Source: an uncultured Eubacterium sp.
Lineage (GTDB): Bacteria > Bacillota > Clostridia > Lachnospirales > Lachnospiraceae
Direction: 5' to 3'
Assembly (NCBI GenBank): GCA_947089855.1
Contig: CAMUML010000011.1
Location: forward strand, 1 to 64,000
DNA length: 64,000 bases
Below, one piece after another: positions 35,147 through 43,180 of the stretch. Below the pieces are notes generated by a model, which worked only from the letters and a program-made list of their open reading frames with translations, was not told where the DNA came from and did not search any database. The translations under genes were made by a program, and so were the position numbers. The stretch's first letter is position 1, and each line of letters starts with the position of its first letter.

Positions 35147-35605
35147 ATGATTTTTGGAAATATACATAATTTAGAAGCTTACCGTTTTTTAGAAAAAGGG
35201 GTTTTGGAATGCTTTTCTTATGCCAGTGCAAATGATTTAAAGGCGTTTGAAACGGGCAGGCATAACATTGACGGGGACAGGCTGTTTGTGAACATTGCCG
35301 GGTACCGGACACAAGAACCAATCGCCCGTTTTTGGGAAGCACACCACGTGTACCTTGACGTGCATGTGATGCTGCAGGGCACAGAACAGGTCGATTTAAA
35401 TTTTATCCAAAATATGAAAGAACTAGGGTACACGCAGGAAGAGGATTTCCTTAGCCTGCAAGGCGGGAAAAACAGTTCGGTAATTTTGCAGGAAGGGGAT
35501 TTTTTAATCTGTTATCCGCAGGATGCGCACCGTACAGGCGTGCAGGTGGATGGGCCGCAGGCAATCCGCAAAGCAATTTTTAAAGTGTTACTGTCCGGCC
35601 TTTGA
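35147..35605 (+). CDS. nanQ: YhcH/YjgK/YiaL family protein (NanQ-like)
   Basis: 152 residues, cupin-like (DUF386). EAHHVYLDVHVMLQGTEQVD and ICYPQDAHRTGVQV with metal-binding His residues are the family signatures. In E. coli YhcH (NanQ) speeds opening of the sialic acid ring; the operon context supports the same role. AGAAGGGG lies ahead of the start at 35147. Confidence 0.88.
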   Translation: MIFGNIHNLEAYRFLEKGVLECFSYASANDLKAFETGRHNIDGDRLFVNIAGYRTQEPIARFWEAHHVYLDVHVMLQGTEQVDLNFIQNMKELGYTQEEDFLSLQGGKNSSVILQEGDFLICYPQDAHRTGVQVDGPQAIRKAIFKVLLSGL

Positions 35606-35696
35606 CGGGACGGTGGCTTTAAAGTTGCCATAAAAACCGGACCGTAGGCAAAAATTTAATAAAATATGGTATAATATTGTGTTGGCAGGTATGGGA

Positions 35697-36578
35697 ATGA
35701 AAAAATATATTAGCATTGATATTGGAGGAACAGCAATCAAATACGGCATAATTGCAGAAGGTGGCATTATCCAAAACCGCAACGAGATGCCGACGCAAGC
35801 GCAGCAGGGTGGCCCGGCGGTCCTGTGCAAAGTGGCGGGCATTGTCCGCCAGGCTTGCCAGATAGAAGAGGTTTCTGGTATTTGTATTTCCACTGCCGGG
35901 ATGGTGGATATTCGGAAAGGGGAAATTTTTTATGCAGCGCCGCTTATCCCACAGTACGCTGGAATTTCCTATAAACAGACTCTGGAAGCGCAGTTTTCCA
36001 TCCCATGCGAAGTGGAAAACGATGTCAATTGCGCGGGACTGGCAGAAGCGGTTTCCGGCGCCGGAACAGGATGCAGCCCAATGCTGATGCTTACGGTAGG
36101 GACTGGCATCGGCGGCAGCCTGGTGATTGACGGGCAGGTATACCACGGGTTTGGATACAGTGCCTGTGAGGTGGGATATATGCATATGCGTGGCAGTGAT
36201 TTCCAGACCCTGGGTTCCGCCAGCAGCCTGACAAAAAAAGTAGCCAGCCGCAGGCAGGAACCAGAGGAAGCATGGAGCGGATGGCGTATTTTTGAAGAAG
36301 CAAAACGTGGGAACCGTGCCTGTATCGAAGCCATTGATGAAATGGTAGATGTCCTTGGGCTTGGGATTGCAAATATCTGTTATGTTGTAAGCCCGAAGGC
36401 CGTTGTCCTGGGCGGAGGCATTATGATACAAGAGGAATATTTAGGGGATAAAATAAAGGCTGCGGTAGGCCGGTACCTGGTTGGCAGCATGGCGTCCCGT
36501 ATCCGGCTTGCATTTGCAAAGCACCAGAATGATGCGGGTATGCTGGGGGCATACTACCATTTCAAAAATTGCCAGTAA
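35697..36578 (+). CDS. nanK: ROK family kinase, probable ManNAc kinase
   Basis: 293 residues. DIGGTAIKYG is the ATP-binding phosphate loop and EVENDVNCAGLAE carries the catalytic Asp. The context fits phosphorylation of ManNAc to ManNAc-6-P. The ROK zinc motif (normally CxCGxxGCxE after a GHM) is missing: the region reads ACEVGYMHMRGSDFQTLGSAS with no matching cysteines, so it is a zinc-free variant. A TATAAT at 35670-35675 shows that an extra promoter may start here. The start is set at the ATG directly before KKYISIDIGG; earlier in-frame starts exist. Confidence 0.88.
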   Translation: MKKYISIDIGGTAIKYGIIAEGGIIQNRNEMPTQAQQGGPAVLCKVAGIVRQACQIEEVSGICISTAGMVDIRKGEIFYAAPLIPQYAGISYKQTLEAQFSIPCEVENDVNCAGLAEAVSGAGTGCSPMLMLTVGTGIGGSLVIDGQVYHGFGYSACEVGYMHMRGSDFQTLGSASSLTKKVASRRQEPEEAWSGWRIFEEAKRGNRACIEAIDEMVDVLGLGIANICYVVSPKAVVLGGGIMIQEEYLGDKIKAAVGRYLVGSMASRIRLAFAKHQNDAGMLGAYYHFKNCQ

Positions 36579-36637
36579 TTCATAACCGTTTGCCGCAGCC
36601 GCAAGGCCGTCCGTTTATATACAGCATGGAGGAAACT

Positions 36638-37471
36638 ATGGAATATTATGTAAAGTCCGTTGTGCCGATTATAGAGATGAATTACGACAAATTTACAACA
36701 GTAGAAAAAAGCATCGCAGATTTTTTTATTCATAACCAGAAAAAGGTGGATTTTTCCTCCAAAGCAATTTCCGACCGGCTGTATGTTTCAGAAGCATCGT
36801 TGTCCCGGTTTGCAAAAAAATGCGGCTACCGGGGTTACCGGGAGTTTGTGTACCAGTATGAAATAACGTTTGTAGAAAAAAAAGAAACGATGACTGGGAA
36901 CACCCGTATGATCTTAAATGCATACCAGGAGCTGCTCAATAAAACCTATAGCCTGGTAGATGAAGAGCAGATTGCCCGCATTGCCCAGTATTTAAACCGG
37001 GCAGAACGGGTGCTGGTATGCGGGCATGGCAGTTCCGGCCATGCTGCGGCAGATATAGAAATGCGGTTTATGCGCATCGGCGTCAATATCGACGCACTTT
37101 GTGATGGGCACCGGATGCGTATGCAGGCTGTTTTCCAGGATAAGCAAAGCCTTGTATTCGGTATCAGCGTCAGCGGGGATTCTGAGGATGTGCTGTTCCT
37201 GTTAAAAGAAGCTTATGGGCGGGGTGCAAAAACCGTGCTGCTGACGGCCAAAAATGCGGACCGGTTTTATGAATTTTGCACCGAAGTAGTGCTGATGCCG
37301 TCCCTGCGTTATCTCAACCAGGGCAATGTGATTTCGCCGCAGTTTCCGATCCTTATTATGCTGGATATTATTTACTCCTGTTATGCGCAACTGGATAAAA
37401 GGGAAAAAGACAGGCTGCATAACCATACGCTGCAGGCTTTGGCAGGTAAAAAAAAGCCAGACAACTGGTAG
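36638..37471 (+). CDS. RpiR/MurR family transcriptional regulator
   Basis: 277 residues. N-terminal RpiR-type helix-turn-helix (about 15-85, TTVEKSIADFFIHNQKKVDF, ISDRLYVSEASLSRFAKKCGYRGYREF) and a C-terminal SIS sugar-phosphate-binding domain (VLVCGHGSSGHAA, FGISVSGDSEDVLFLLKEAYGRGAKTVLLT). Likely senses an amino-sugar phosphate and controls the nan/nag genes. The frame opens at 36569, but GGAGG sits correctly before the ATG at 36638. Lies 16 bp before nagA. Confidence 0.92.
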   Translation: MEYYVKSVVPIIEMNYDKFTTVEKSIADFFIHNQKKVDFSSKAISDRLYVSEASLSRFAKKCGYRGYREFVYQYEITFVEKKETMTGNTRMILNAYQELLNKTYSLVDEEQIARIAQYLNRAERVLVCGHGSSGHAAADIEMRFMRIGVNIDALCDGHRMRMQAVFQDKQSLVFGISVSGDSEDVLFLLKEAYGRGAKTVLLTAKNADRFYEFCTEVVLMPSLRYLNQGNVISPQFPILIMLDIIYSCYAQLDKREKDRLHNHTLQALAGKKKPDNW

Positions 37472-37487
37472 AGTGAAGGAGGGCATT

Positions 37488-38642
37488 ATGGTAATTAAAA
37501 ATGCAAACGTTTATACGCAAAATGGCGTGTTCCAGGAGGGGGAAATCTGCATACAAGATGGTGTATTTGCCGAAAGTGGGCAAGGTGGCATACAAGATGG
37601 CGAAGTGGTAGACGCAGAAGGCTGTTACGCATTGCCGGGCCTGATCGACCTGCATTTTCATGGCTGTATGGGCTATGATTTTTGCGACGGTACGCAAGAG
37701 GCATTCGCAAAAATTGCAGCATATGAGGCATCGGTAGGGGTTACCGGGATTGCGCCGGCTATGCTGACACTCCCGGAAAAAGAGCTGGAACGGATCCTGC
37801 GTGCCGCGGCAGCGGAAAAAGCGCTGCGCACACAGGAACCGGATGCCCGTATGGCAGACCTTATCGGCATAAATATGGAGGGGCCTTTTATCAGCCGTGT
37901 AAAAAAAGGGGCGCAGGACGAGCGGTATATGGCTCCTTGCAGCGTGGAAACCATGCAGCGGTTTTTGGATGCATCTGGCGGGCTTGTCTCTTTTATCGGC
38001 ATTGCCCCGGAAGAAAACCCTGGCTTTGTGGATTTTATCAGGCAAATGAAAGGGAAAGTGCATGTTTCGCTGGCACATACAAATGCGGATTATGATACGG
38101 CTATGCGGGCGTTTGCTGCCGGTGCAGACCATGCTGTGCATTTATATAACGCTATGCCGCCGTTTACCCATAGGCAGCCAGGTGTGGTCGGAGCGGTTGC
38201 CGACAGCCCGCATGTGTATGCAGAATTAATTTGCGACGGGATGCATATCCATCCTTCGGTAGTGCGGGCTACGTTTCAGATGCTTGGGCCGGACCGGATT
38301 GTTTTTATCAGTGACAGTATGCGTGCTACGGGTATGGCTGATGGGCGTTACCGGCTGGGGGAACTGGATGTGGAAGTGGAAGGGAAGCGGGCTTTGCTTG
38401 TATCGGATGGTTCTTTGGCGGGTTCTGTGACGAATTTGATGGATTGTATGCGTACTGCGGTGCTGCAGATGGGGATTCCATTGGAGCAGGCGGTGGCATG
38501 TGCTACGGTTAATCCGGCAAAGTGCCTAGGTGTTTATGGTACGCGCGGGTCGATTACAGTTGGGAAAAAGGCGGATGTGGTGCTGCTGGATAAGGGGCTG
38601 AATCTTAGGATGGTTGTGAAAGATGGGGAATGTATTTCATAA
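37488..38642 (+). CDS. nagA: N-acetylglucosamine-6-phosphate deacetylase
   Basis: 384 residues. Deacetylates GlcNAc-6-P, giving the NagB substrate. Metal and active-site motifs: GLIDLHFHGCMGYDF, NMEGPFI, VSLAHTNA, HLYNAMPPFTHRQPG and the catalytic Asp in FISDSMRATG. GAAGGAGGG precedes the ATG at 37488; the frame's upstream extension overlaps the regulator gene and is not used. Last gene of the sialic acid operon. Confidence 0.96.
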   Translation: MVIKNANVYTQNGVFQEGEICIQDGVFAESGQGGIQDGEVVDAEGCYALPGLIDLHFHGCMGYDFCDGTQEAFAKIAAYEASVGVTGIAPAMLTLPEKELERILRAAAAEKALRTQEPDARMADLIGINMEGPFISRVKKGAQDERYMAPCSVETMQRFLDASGGLVSFIGIAPEENPGFVDFIRQMKGKVHVSLAHTNADYDTAMRAFAAGADHAVHLYNAMPPFTHRQPGVVGAVADSPHVYAELICDGMHIHPSVVRATFQMLGPDRIVFISDSMRATGMADGRYRLGELDVEVEGKRALLVSDGSLAGSVTNLMDCMRTAVLQMGIPLEQAVACATVNPAKCLGVYGTRGSITVGKKADVVLLDKGLNLRMVVKDGECIS

Positions 38643-38720
38643 GGCATGGGCTGCGTTATAGGCGGGGGATATACGGATGGAAGTAATTTAGCAATGGAGG
38701 GGATTGTTAATTTGCATTGC

Positions 38721-38750
38721 TTGCCGCAACGGAGCTTCTTTTGCTATAAT
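38721..38750 (+). promoter_or_regulatory. promoter of the XRE-type regulator
   Basis: TTGCCG (38721-38726) and TATAAT (38745-38750) are 18 bp apart and end 31 bp before the ATG at 38782. Confidence 0.5.
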
Positions 38751-38781
38751 GAAGTTGCCGAAGGCGGAGGAGGTATCGTTT

Positions 38782-39222
38782 ATGTTTAGCGAAAATCTTA
38801 AATTGCTACGAAAGAAAAAAGGGTTATCGCAAGAGGCGCTGGCTGTCCGACTCAATATCGTCCGGCAGACGGTATCAAAGTGGGAGAAAGGCTTGTCAGT
38901 ACCGGATGCTGACTTACTGGTAAAACTGGCGGATGTTCTTGATGTAAGTGTAGCTGAACTGCTGGGTGGGAATCACCCTAACAGTAAAGATACAAACGAA
39001 CTTGTGGAGCAGCTCTCCCGTATCAATGGGCAATTAGCAATCAAAAACCATCGTTTCCGCCGTATTTGGAAAGCCGTACTCGGAATCATCGCAGCATTTG
39101 TTGCTATCAATATATTGCTTGTTGTTGTTGGCGTTATATCAAACAACTTATACCGGGAACACACAAGTGTAGAGCAATTACCAATTTCCGAAGAAAGCAA
39201 GACTTACGAAAGTAATCCGTGA
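38782..39222 (+). CDS. XRE-family regulator with C-terminal membrane anchor
   Basis: 146 residues. N-terminal HTH_3 domain (FSENLKLLRKKKGLSQEALAVRLNIVRQTVSKWEKG and DLLVKLADVLDVSVAELLG), a short linker, one membrane segment (about 96-118, AVLGIIAAFVAINILLVVVGVI) and a short outer tail. GGAGGAGG ahead of 38782 fixes the start; the longer open frame is not needed. Membrane-anchored XRE proteins of this type are common in Firmicutes and their signals are mostly unknown. Confidence 0.87.
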   Translation: MFSENLKLLRKKKGLSQEALAVRLNIVRQTVSKWEKGLSVPDADLLVKLADVLDVSVAELLGGNHPNSKDTNELVEQLSRINGQLAIKNHRFRRIWKAVLGIIAAFVAINILLVVVGVISNNLYREHTSVEQLPISEESKTYESNP

Positions 39223-39244
39223 TGCTATCTTAACTACCCCAAAG

Positions 39245-39271
39245 GGCGGCAGCTTAAAGTGCTGCCGCCTT
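39245..39271 (+). terminator. terminator-like hairpin after the XRE gene
   Basis: GGCGGCAGC/GCTGCCGCC forms a perfect 9-bp stem with a 7-base loop, flanked by AAAG and TTCT. A second hairpin (TGGCAAAC/GTTTGCCA) follows at 39289-39309; 18 bases of it, ACACTAAAGTTTGCCAAA, recur at 54361-54378. Confidence 0.65.
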
Positions 39272-39406
39272 CTGCCATTATTTATACTGGCAAACACTAA
39301 AGTTTGCCAAATAACGCCGACTTACGAGCGTCATTATCTTGAATCATATGGTAAACTTTATCGCTCGTGAGTATAGAAAGGGCAATTTTCATGGTAGGGG
39401 TTCGCC

Positions 39407-40162
39407 TTATATCCAGTGTTGGATGGCGTCGTGCAGGAGTTTGGCACAGCCGGGGATGTTGCGGTCATAGTATGCCGTAAACCGCCCATCTGCGAGGTAC
39501 ATTGCCGCTATGCCTTTGTGCATTTTGGGAAAATAGTCGGGCACGGTGATTGATAGCCATTCTTTGTGGAGCATTGCGATTTGTTTTGCTTCTTCGCTGT
39601 TGGCGGGGATGCCTGCTGTAACGCCTGCTTCCAGGTGGTTTCGGATGTCTTCGTCTAGTTCTTTCCATTTTAGGTATTGTGCTTCGGATAGGTTTTGTAT
39701 TTTGTTGTTTGCTGCGTCCATTTGCGTGTCTCCGTATTTTTTCCGGGCTTCGGCACCGTATTTGGTTTCGTTTACTTGGATCATTTTTTCTTTAAATGCC
39801 TGGAATTTTTCTTTGTCGCTCATATCGTAGGTTCCTTTCATGTATTGGATTGTTTTTTTTACGGTCTGGATAAAAGCCTCTGTCGAGGCTTTTTGTTTTT
39901 CCAGTGCCAGAAGATGTTCCTCCATAGCTTTTAGCATGTCAAAGTCTTTATCGTAGATGATTTTATGGATGGCTTTTAGGTTTAGGCCGCGTTCGCGGTA
40001 AAACAGGATCTGCTGTAGGATGGCGAGTTCTGTTTTTCCGTAGTAGCGGTAGCCGGTGTCTGTGACTTTTGAGGGTTTTAGTAAACCGATTTCATCGTAA
40101 TAGCGCAGTGTGCGGGTGCTGATGCCGGCTAGTTTGGCTAAGTCTTTGATACTATATTCCAT
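39407..40162 (-). CDS. MerR family regulator with TipAS-type effector domain
   Basis: 251 residues. Winged helix DNA-binding domain (IKDLAKLAGISTRTLRYYDEIGLLKPSKVTDTGYRYY), a dimerisation helix, then a C-terminal TipAS-like domain (about 115-250) known to trap thiopeptide antibiotics or other ligands. It regulates its own promoter in related systems; the promoter just upstream has the 19-bp spacing typical of MerR control. GAGGAGG precedes the ATG. No obvious efflux target lies beside it. Confidence 0.9.
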   Translation of the reverse strand: MEYSIKDLAKLAGISTRTLRYYDEIGLLKPSKVTDTGYRYYGKTELAILQQILFYRERGLNLKAIHKIIYDKDFDMLKAMEEHLLALEKQKASTEAFIQTVKKTIQYMKGTYDMSDKEKFQAFKEKMIQVNETKYGAEARKKYGDTQMDAANNKIQNLSEAQYLKWKELDEDIRNHLEAGVTAGIPANSEEAKQIAMLHKEWLSITVPDYFPKMHKGIAAMYLADGRFTAYYDRNIPGCAKLLHDAIQHWI

Positions 40163-40186
40163 GATGTTACCTCCTCTGTTAATACA

Positions 40187-40217
40187 AGGATAGCAGTTTA
40201 CGTTACGGCAATGTCAA
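40187..40217 (-). promoter_or_regulatory. MerR-type promoter with 19-bp spacer
   Basis: On the minus strand TTGACA (40217-40212) and TATCCT (40192-40187) are 19 bp apart, the over-long spacing that MerR activators correct by twisting DNA. The spacer contains GTAACGTAAAC, a partial dyad. It drives the TipAS-type regulator itself. Confidence 0.7.
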
Positions 40218-40247
40218 GAGCTTTTTTATATTTAACGGCTTATAATT

Positions 40248-40423
40248 GTTACTATTCACAGCCACCTGAACACCCTGCTGTCCAGGTGGCTGCCAAGCTG
40301 ATTCAGGAGTGAGCAGGCTCCAATTTGCAAGGCAAATTCTTTCAATGAGCCTGCGAATGTTACTATTTACAGCCTCATAACTTAGAATATTTGTCAAGAA
40401 CAAATTGGCTGTGAATTAGTAAC
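40248..40423. mobile_element. complete 176-bp structured mobile element, copy B
   Basis: Begins GTTACTATTCACAGCC and ends GGCTGTGAATTAGTAAC, so the ends are inverted repeats. TTATAATT flanks both sides (40240-40247 and 40424-40431), extending to nine matching bases if the last C is counted. Inside are a hairpin AGCCACCTG/CAGGTGGCT, the conserved TGATTCAGGAGTGAG word (40299-40313), a hairpin CAGGCTC/GAGCCTG with an inner AATTTGC/GCAAATT, and a third internal copy of the end sequence pairing with the right end. No coding capacity. It lies between the MerR promoter and the Uma2 promoter. Confidence 0.85.
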
Positions 40424-40435
40424 TTATAATTAGCC

Positions 40436-40463
40436 TTGCAAGCAGGTGGTAATTTGATATAAT
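40436..40463 (+). promoter_or_regulatory. promoter of the Uma2-type gene
   Basis: TTGCAA (40436-40441) and TATAAT (40458-40463) with a 16-bp spacer, 27 bp ahead of the ATG. The -35 box starts only 13 bp after the end of the mobile element. Confidence 0.6.
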
Positions 40464-40490
40464 GAAAATACATGGTGGAGAGGTGATAAA

Positions 40491-41006
40491 ATGGATTTTC
40501 AAATACTGGACATGGCGGGGGCCAGGCCTGAGCATTCAACCGTTATTGTAAATTTTGTTGCTGCTATACGGGAACAGTTGTTACATAGCACATGTTATGT
40601 GTTTTCCGATAATGTTCAATATAGATGGCATACAAAAGAAGGCGATGAAAAAACAGTTATTCCGGATGCCTCTATCAATTGCCGGACAAAAATCAGAAAA
40701 GGCAATGTATTTTTGGATATTCCGCGTTTTGTAATGGAGGTATTAAGCCCATCTACAGAAAAATATGACCGTGGGGAGAAAATGGATTTATACAGGCAGC
40801 AAGAGGTCGACGAGTATTGGATTGTAGATTGGCAAAAGAAAATAGTGGAAATCTATAATCTTGATTACGATGAAAACGGACAACCGCAATATTATTTATG
40901 GGAAACCATTACAGAACAAAATAAGGAAAAATTAAAAATCGTCCACTTTCCGAGTGTAAAAATTACATTTGAAAAATTATTTGCTGAAGTGGATATGGAA
41001 TATTAA
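40491..41006 (+). CDS. Uma2 family (DUF820) putative endonuclease
   Basis: 171 residues of the Uma2 group of the PD-(D/E)XK superfamily: VIPDASI, FVMEVLSPSTEKYDRGEKMDLYRQQEVDEYWIVD with the Asp/Glu/Lys constellation. Such proteins occur in many copies in cyanobacteria and Firmicutes and their role is not settled. GGAGAGGTG precedes the ATG. It sits in the small accessory patch with two mobile-element copies. Confidence 0.87.
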   Translation: MDFQILDMAGARPEHSTVIVNFVAAIREQLLHSTCYVFSDNVQYRWHTKEGDEKTVIPDASINCRTKIRKGNVFLDIPRFVMEVLSPSTEKYDRGEKMDLYRQQEVDEYWIVDWQKKIVEIYNLDYDENGQPQYYLWETITEQNKEKLKIVHFPSVKITFEKLFAEVDMEY

Positions 41007-41030
41007 GGGGGCTTTTTAAGGCCTAAAGGG

Positions 41031-41320
41031 CATATAGAAAACTGGAGAAATGAAACCGCAGAAAGATTGATAAAAAAGGGAAAATGACACTTGATGAAAT
41101 TGCGGAGTGTGTTCCGTTAGTATCACTGTTACTATTTACGGGCCAGGAATGCGCATAAACTGCGCATTCCGTGAGGACATGATTCAGGAGTGAGGGGCGG
41201 TTTTGCGAAGCAAACTTCCAATATCGCCCCGAATGGTTACTATGAGCGGCCCCCAGGCCGTGAATAGTAACAGTATCACTTGATGAATTAAGGGAAATTG
41301 AAAAACAGCATTGTCTGTAA
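41031..41320 (+). pseudogene. short gene split by mobile element copy A
   Basis: Removing the element and one duplicated nonamer joins an open frame reading HIENWRNETAERLIKKGKM then TLDEIAECVPLVSLDELREI and EKQHCL before the stop at 41318-41320. It resembles the C-terminal tail of short or Rpn-type nuclease proteins. With the element in place, translation would stop a few codons inside it. The sequence upstream of 41031 lacks a clear start, so the gene may already have been truncated. Confidence 0.65.
41128..41271. mobile_element. complete 144-bp structured mobile element, copy A
   Basis: Ends GTTACTATTTACGG and CCGTGAATAGTAAC are inverted repeats (13 of 14). The nonamer AGTATCACT is present on both sides (41119-41127 and 41272-41280), a target duplication. 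Internal structure matches copy B in order: hairpin GGAATGCGCA/TGCGCATTCC, the word TGATTCAGGAGTGAG (41180-41194), hairpin GGGGCG/CGCCCC with inner TTTGC/GCAAA, then an internal GTTACTAT pairing with the right end. Too short for any transposase, so movement would need one encoded elsewhere. Confidence 0.9.
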
Positions 41321-41339
41321 AGCCTGTTTTTGGTATAGT
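41311..41339 (+). promoter_or_regulatory. promoter of the Rpn-like gene
   Basis: TTGTCT (41311-41316) and TATAGT (41334-41339) are 17 bp apart; the ATG follows at 41387. Confidence 0.5.
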
Positions 41340-41386
41340 AAAGGTACAGAGGATTTCCCAGCATGATTTTACGGAGGATAAAGGAT

Positions 41387-42274
41387 ATGGGTACAGAAAA
41401 CTTGGGAACGGTTTCTGGGGTTTTAAAATCAGGGCCGCAAGCGGCTGTCCAGCATGAAGACGCGGCTTTAAAGACAGCGTTCCGGTATTTTTCGGATGTG
41501 CTGCTCCCGTATATTGGGATCCGGAAAAAAGCGGTAGGCCTAACGGCTACAGAACTGGTGCATCTGGATGTGAAGAAATTTCATGAGGATTTTAACCTGG
41601 TTATGGAAGACGGGTCCTGGGTACATTTTGAGTTCCAGAGCAAAAACGAGGGGCTGGAGGGCCTGAAGCGGTTTCGCGTTTACGAAGCGCTGGCGAGTTA
41701 CCAGTATAAGGTACCGGTTACTACGTATGTACTGTTTTCCGGTAAAATCCAAAAGCCGATGACGCAGTTTCAGGAAGGGGTAAATACATTCCGCATTGTT
41801 CCGGTCATTATGCAGGAATACGATGCGGATCAGTTGATTGCAGGGCTACAAAAAAAGAAGGGGTGTAAAGAAGCACTTACAAAAGAAGACATGGCATGGC
41901 TTTCCCTCTGCCTACTGATGGGTGGGAAGATGCCGCTGAAGGACAGGGTAAAAGCAGCATACCAGATTATAAAAGAAGCCGAACCGTCTGATCCGGAAGA
42001 ACTGGATAAAGTGGAAACCGTATTATATGTTATGTCAGATAAATTATTAGAGCCTGCAGAAATGGATGAATTGATGGAGGTGATTGGAATGACACGCTTA
42101 GGGCAGAAACTGGTAGATAAAGGGATCGAACAGGGAATTGAACAGGGGAGATTGGAAATTGCCCAAAAACTGATCGGACTTCTGGATGAACAGGTAATCG
42201 CGGAGAAGACAGAACTTCCATTGAAAGAAGTGCTGGAATTGAAGAAGAAAAAAGAATCTATCCCTAAAGTATAA
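41387..42274 (+). CDS. Rpn-like PD-(D/E)XK nuclease / putative transposase family protein
   Basis: 295 residues. The region ELVHLDVKKFHEDFNLVMEDGSWVHFEFQSKNEGLEGLKRFRVYEALASYQY resembles the nuclease core of Rpn/YhgA-type proteins (D ... ExQ pattern). The C terminus has the usual repeats of IEQGIEQGRLEIAQKLI and a final LDEQVIAEKTELPLKEVLEL helix pair. Rpn proteins promote RecA-independent recombination. GGAGG lies 10 bases before the ATG at 41387. It neighbours the split gene whose tail has a similar design. Confidence 0.8.
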   Translation: MGTENLGTVSGVLKSGPQAAVQHEDAALKTAFRYFSDVLLPYIGIRKKAVGLTATELVHLDVKKFHEDFNLVMEDGSWVHFEFQSKNEGLEGLKRFRVYEALASYQYKVPVTTYVLFSGKIQKPMTQFQEGVNTFRIVPVIMQEYDADQLIAGLQKKKGCKEALTKEDMAWLSLCLLMGGKMPLKDRVKAAYQIIKEAEPSDPEELDKVETVLYVMSDKLLEPAEMDELMEVIGMTRLGQKLVDKGIEQGIEQGRLEIAQKLIGLLDEQVIAEKTELPLKEVLELKKKKESIPKV

Positions 42275-42483
42275 GGGATCAGCTCAAACTTCCCACATGA
42301 ATTTCGGGTATAAGGAACTGGCGCAAAATGCACAAGTTATTTCACGACAGTTCCTAAGGCCTGGATAAATGGCCCGGGCGCCTGCCGAAAGCGCTTTATG
42401 GACCATATTAATAGTATCCACCTTTCGGATGGTATGATACATAATTGTAAACGATATATAAGCTTCAATTAGGTTTGGTTGTA

Positions 42484-43161
42484 ATGCATATTTTAATTAT
42501 AGAAGATGAGCCGGAAACCAGGGCGGAATTAAAATCATATTTAGAGAATTCCTTGTACCAAGTAACCGCTTTTTCTGACTTCGAAGATGGGGGCAAGGTA
42601 GCAGCGGACGCACTGCGGCTGGCCCCGGATTTGGTTTTGCTGGATTTAAACCTGCCAGGCCAGTCGGGGTTTGAAATCTGTGCACAAATCCGTGCCAGTT
42701 CGGATATGCCCATTATTTTTGTAACAGGCAGGGACGATGCGATGGATGAGGTGAATGGGCTGCTGACGGGCGGCGACGATTATATTACAAAGCCGTTTTA
42801 TCCGCCGGTCCTGCTGGCGCATATTGCAGCCGTGTTGAAACGGGCGGACCATAGGGATGGAAGTACCGTTATGGTACAGGTACACCAAGGTGTAGAACTG
42901 GATATGGCAAAGGGCTGTGCCAGATACGCGGGCCGTAGCGTGGAGCTGACAAAGAATGAATTGAAAATATTAAACTGCCTGTTCCAAAAGAAAGGGGCTA
43001 TTGTACCGCGGCTGGAGCTGATCGAGTTTTTGTGGGATAACCAGGTGTTTATTGACGATAATTCGCTCAGTGTCAATGTGGCGCGTATACGTAGCAAGCT
43101 AGCGGAAATAGGCGTCAAAGATTTTATAAAGACAAAACGCGGAATGGGGTATTATATTTGA
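42484..43161 (+). CDS. OmpR-family response regulator (Bce-like)
   Basis: 225 residues: receiver domain with the phosphorylated Asp in LVLLDLNLPG (D54), GGDDYITKPF for the conserved Lys, and a C-terminal winged helix (VELTKNELKILNCLF, DDNSLSVNVARIRSKL). Together with the next gene it forms a two-component system; resemblance to the BceR group and the ABC transporter nearby point to peptide antibiotic or cell-envelope stress sensing. ATG 42484 is used; a TTG three codons earlier is possible. Confidence 0.92.
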   Translation: MHILIIEDEPETRAELKSYLENSLYQVTAFSDFEDGGKVAADALRLAPDLVLLDLNLPGQSGFEICAQIRASSDMPIIFVTGRDDAMDEVNGLLTGGDDYITKPFYPPVLLAHIAAVLKRADHRDGSTVMVQVHQGVELDMAKGCARYAGRSVELTKNELKILNCLFQKKGAIVPRLELIEFLWDNQVFIDDNSLSVNVARIRSKLAEIGVKDFIKTKRGMGYYI

Positions 43162-43180
43162 TGGAAAAGCAGGGATAAGT

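Noticed and set aside
37368-38141. 257-codon minus-strand frame across the regulator/nagA junction
   Set aside because: Antisense to nagA and the RpiR gene end, no ribosome site, no recognisable domain.
41007-41127. In-frame continuation after the Uma2 stop, suggesting stop readthrough
   Set aside because: Uma2 is of normal length with a plain TAA, and the following residues belong to a different, decayed gene.
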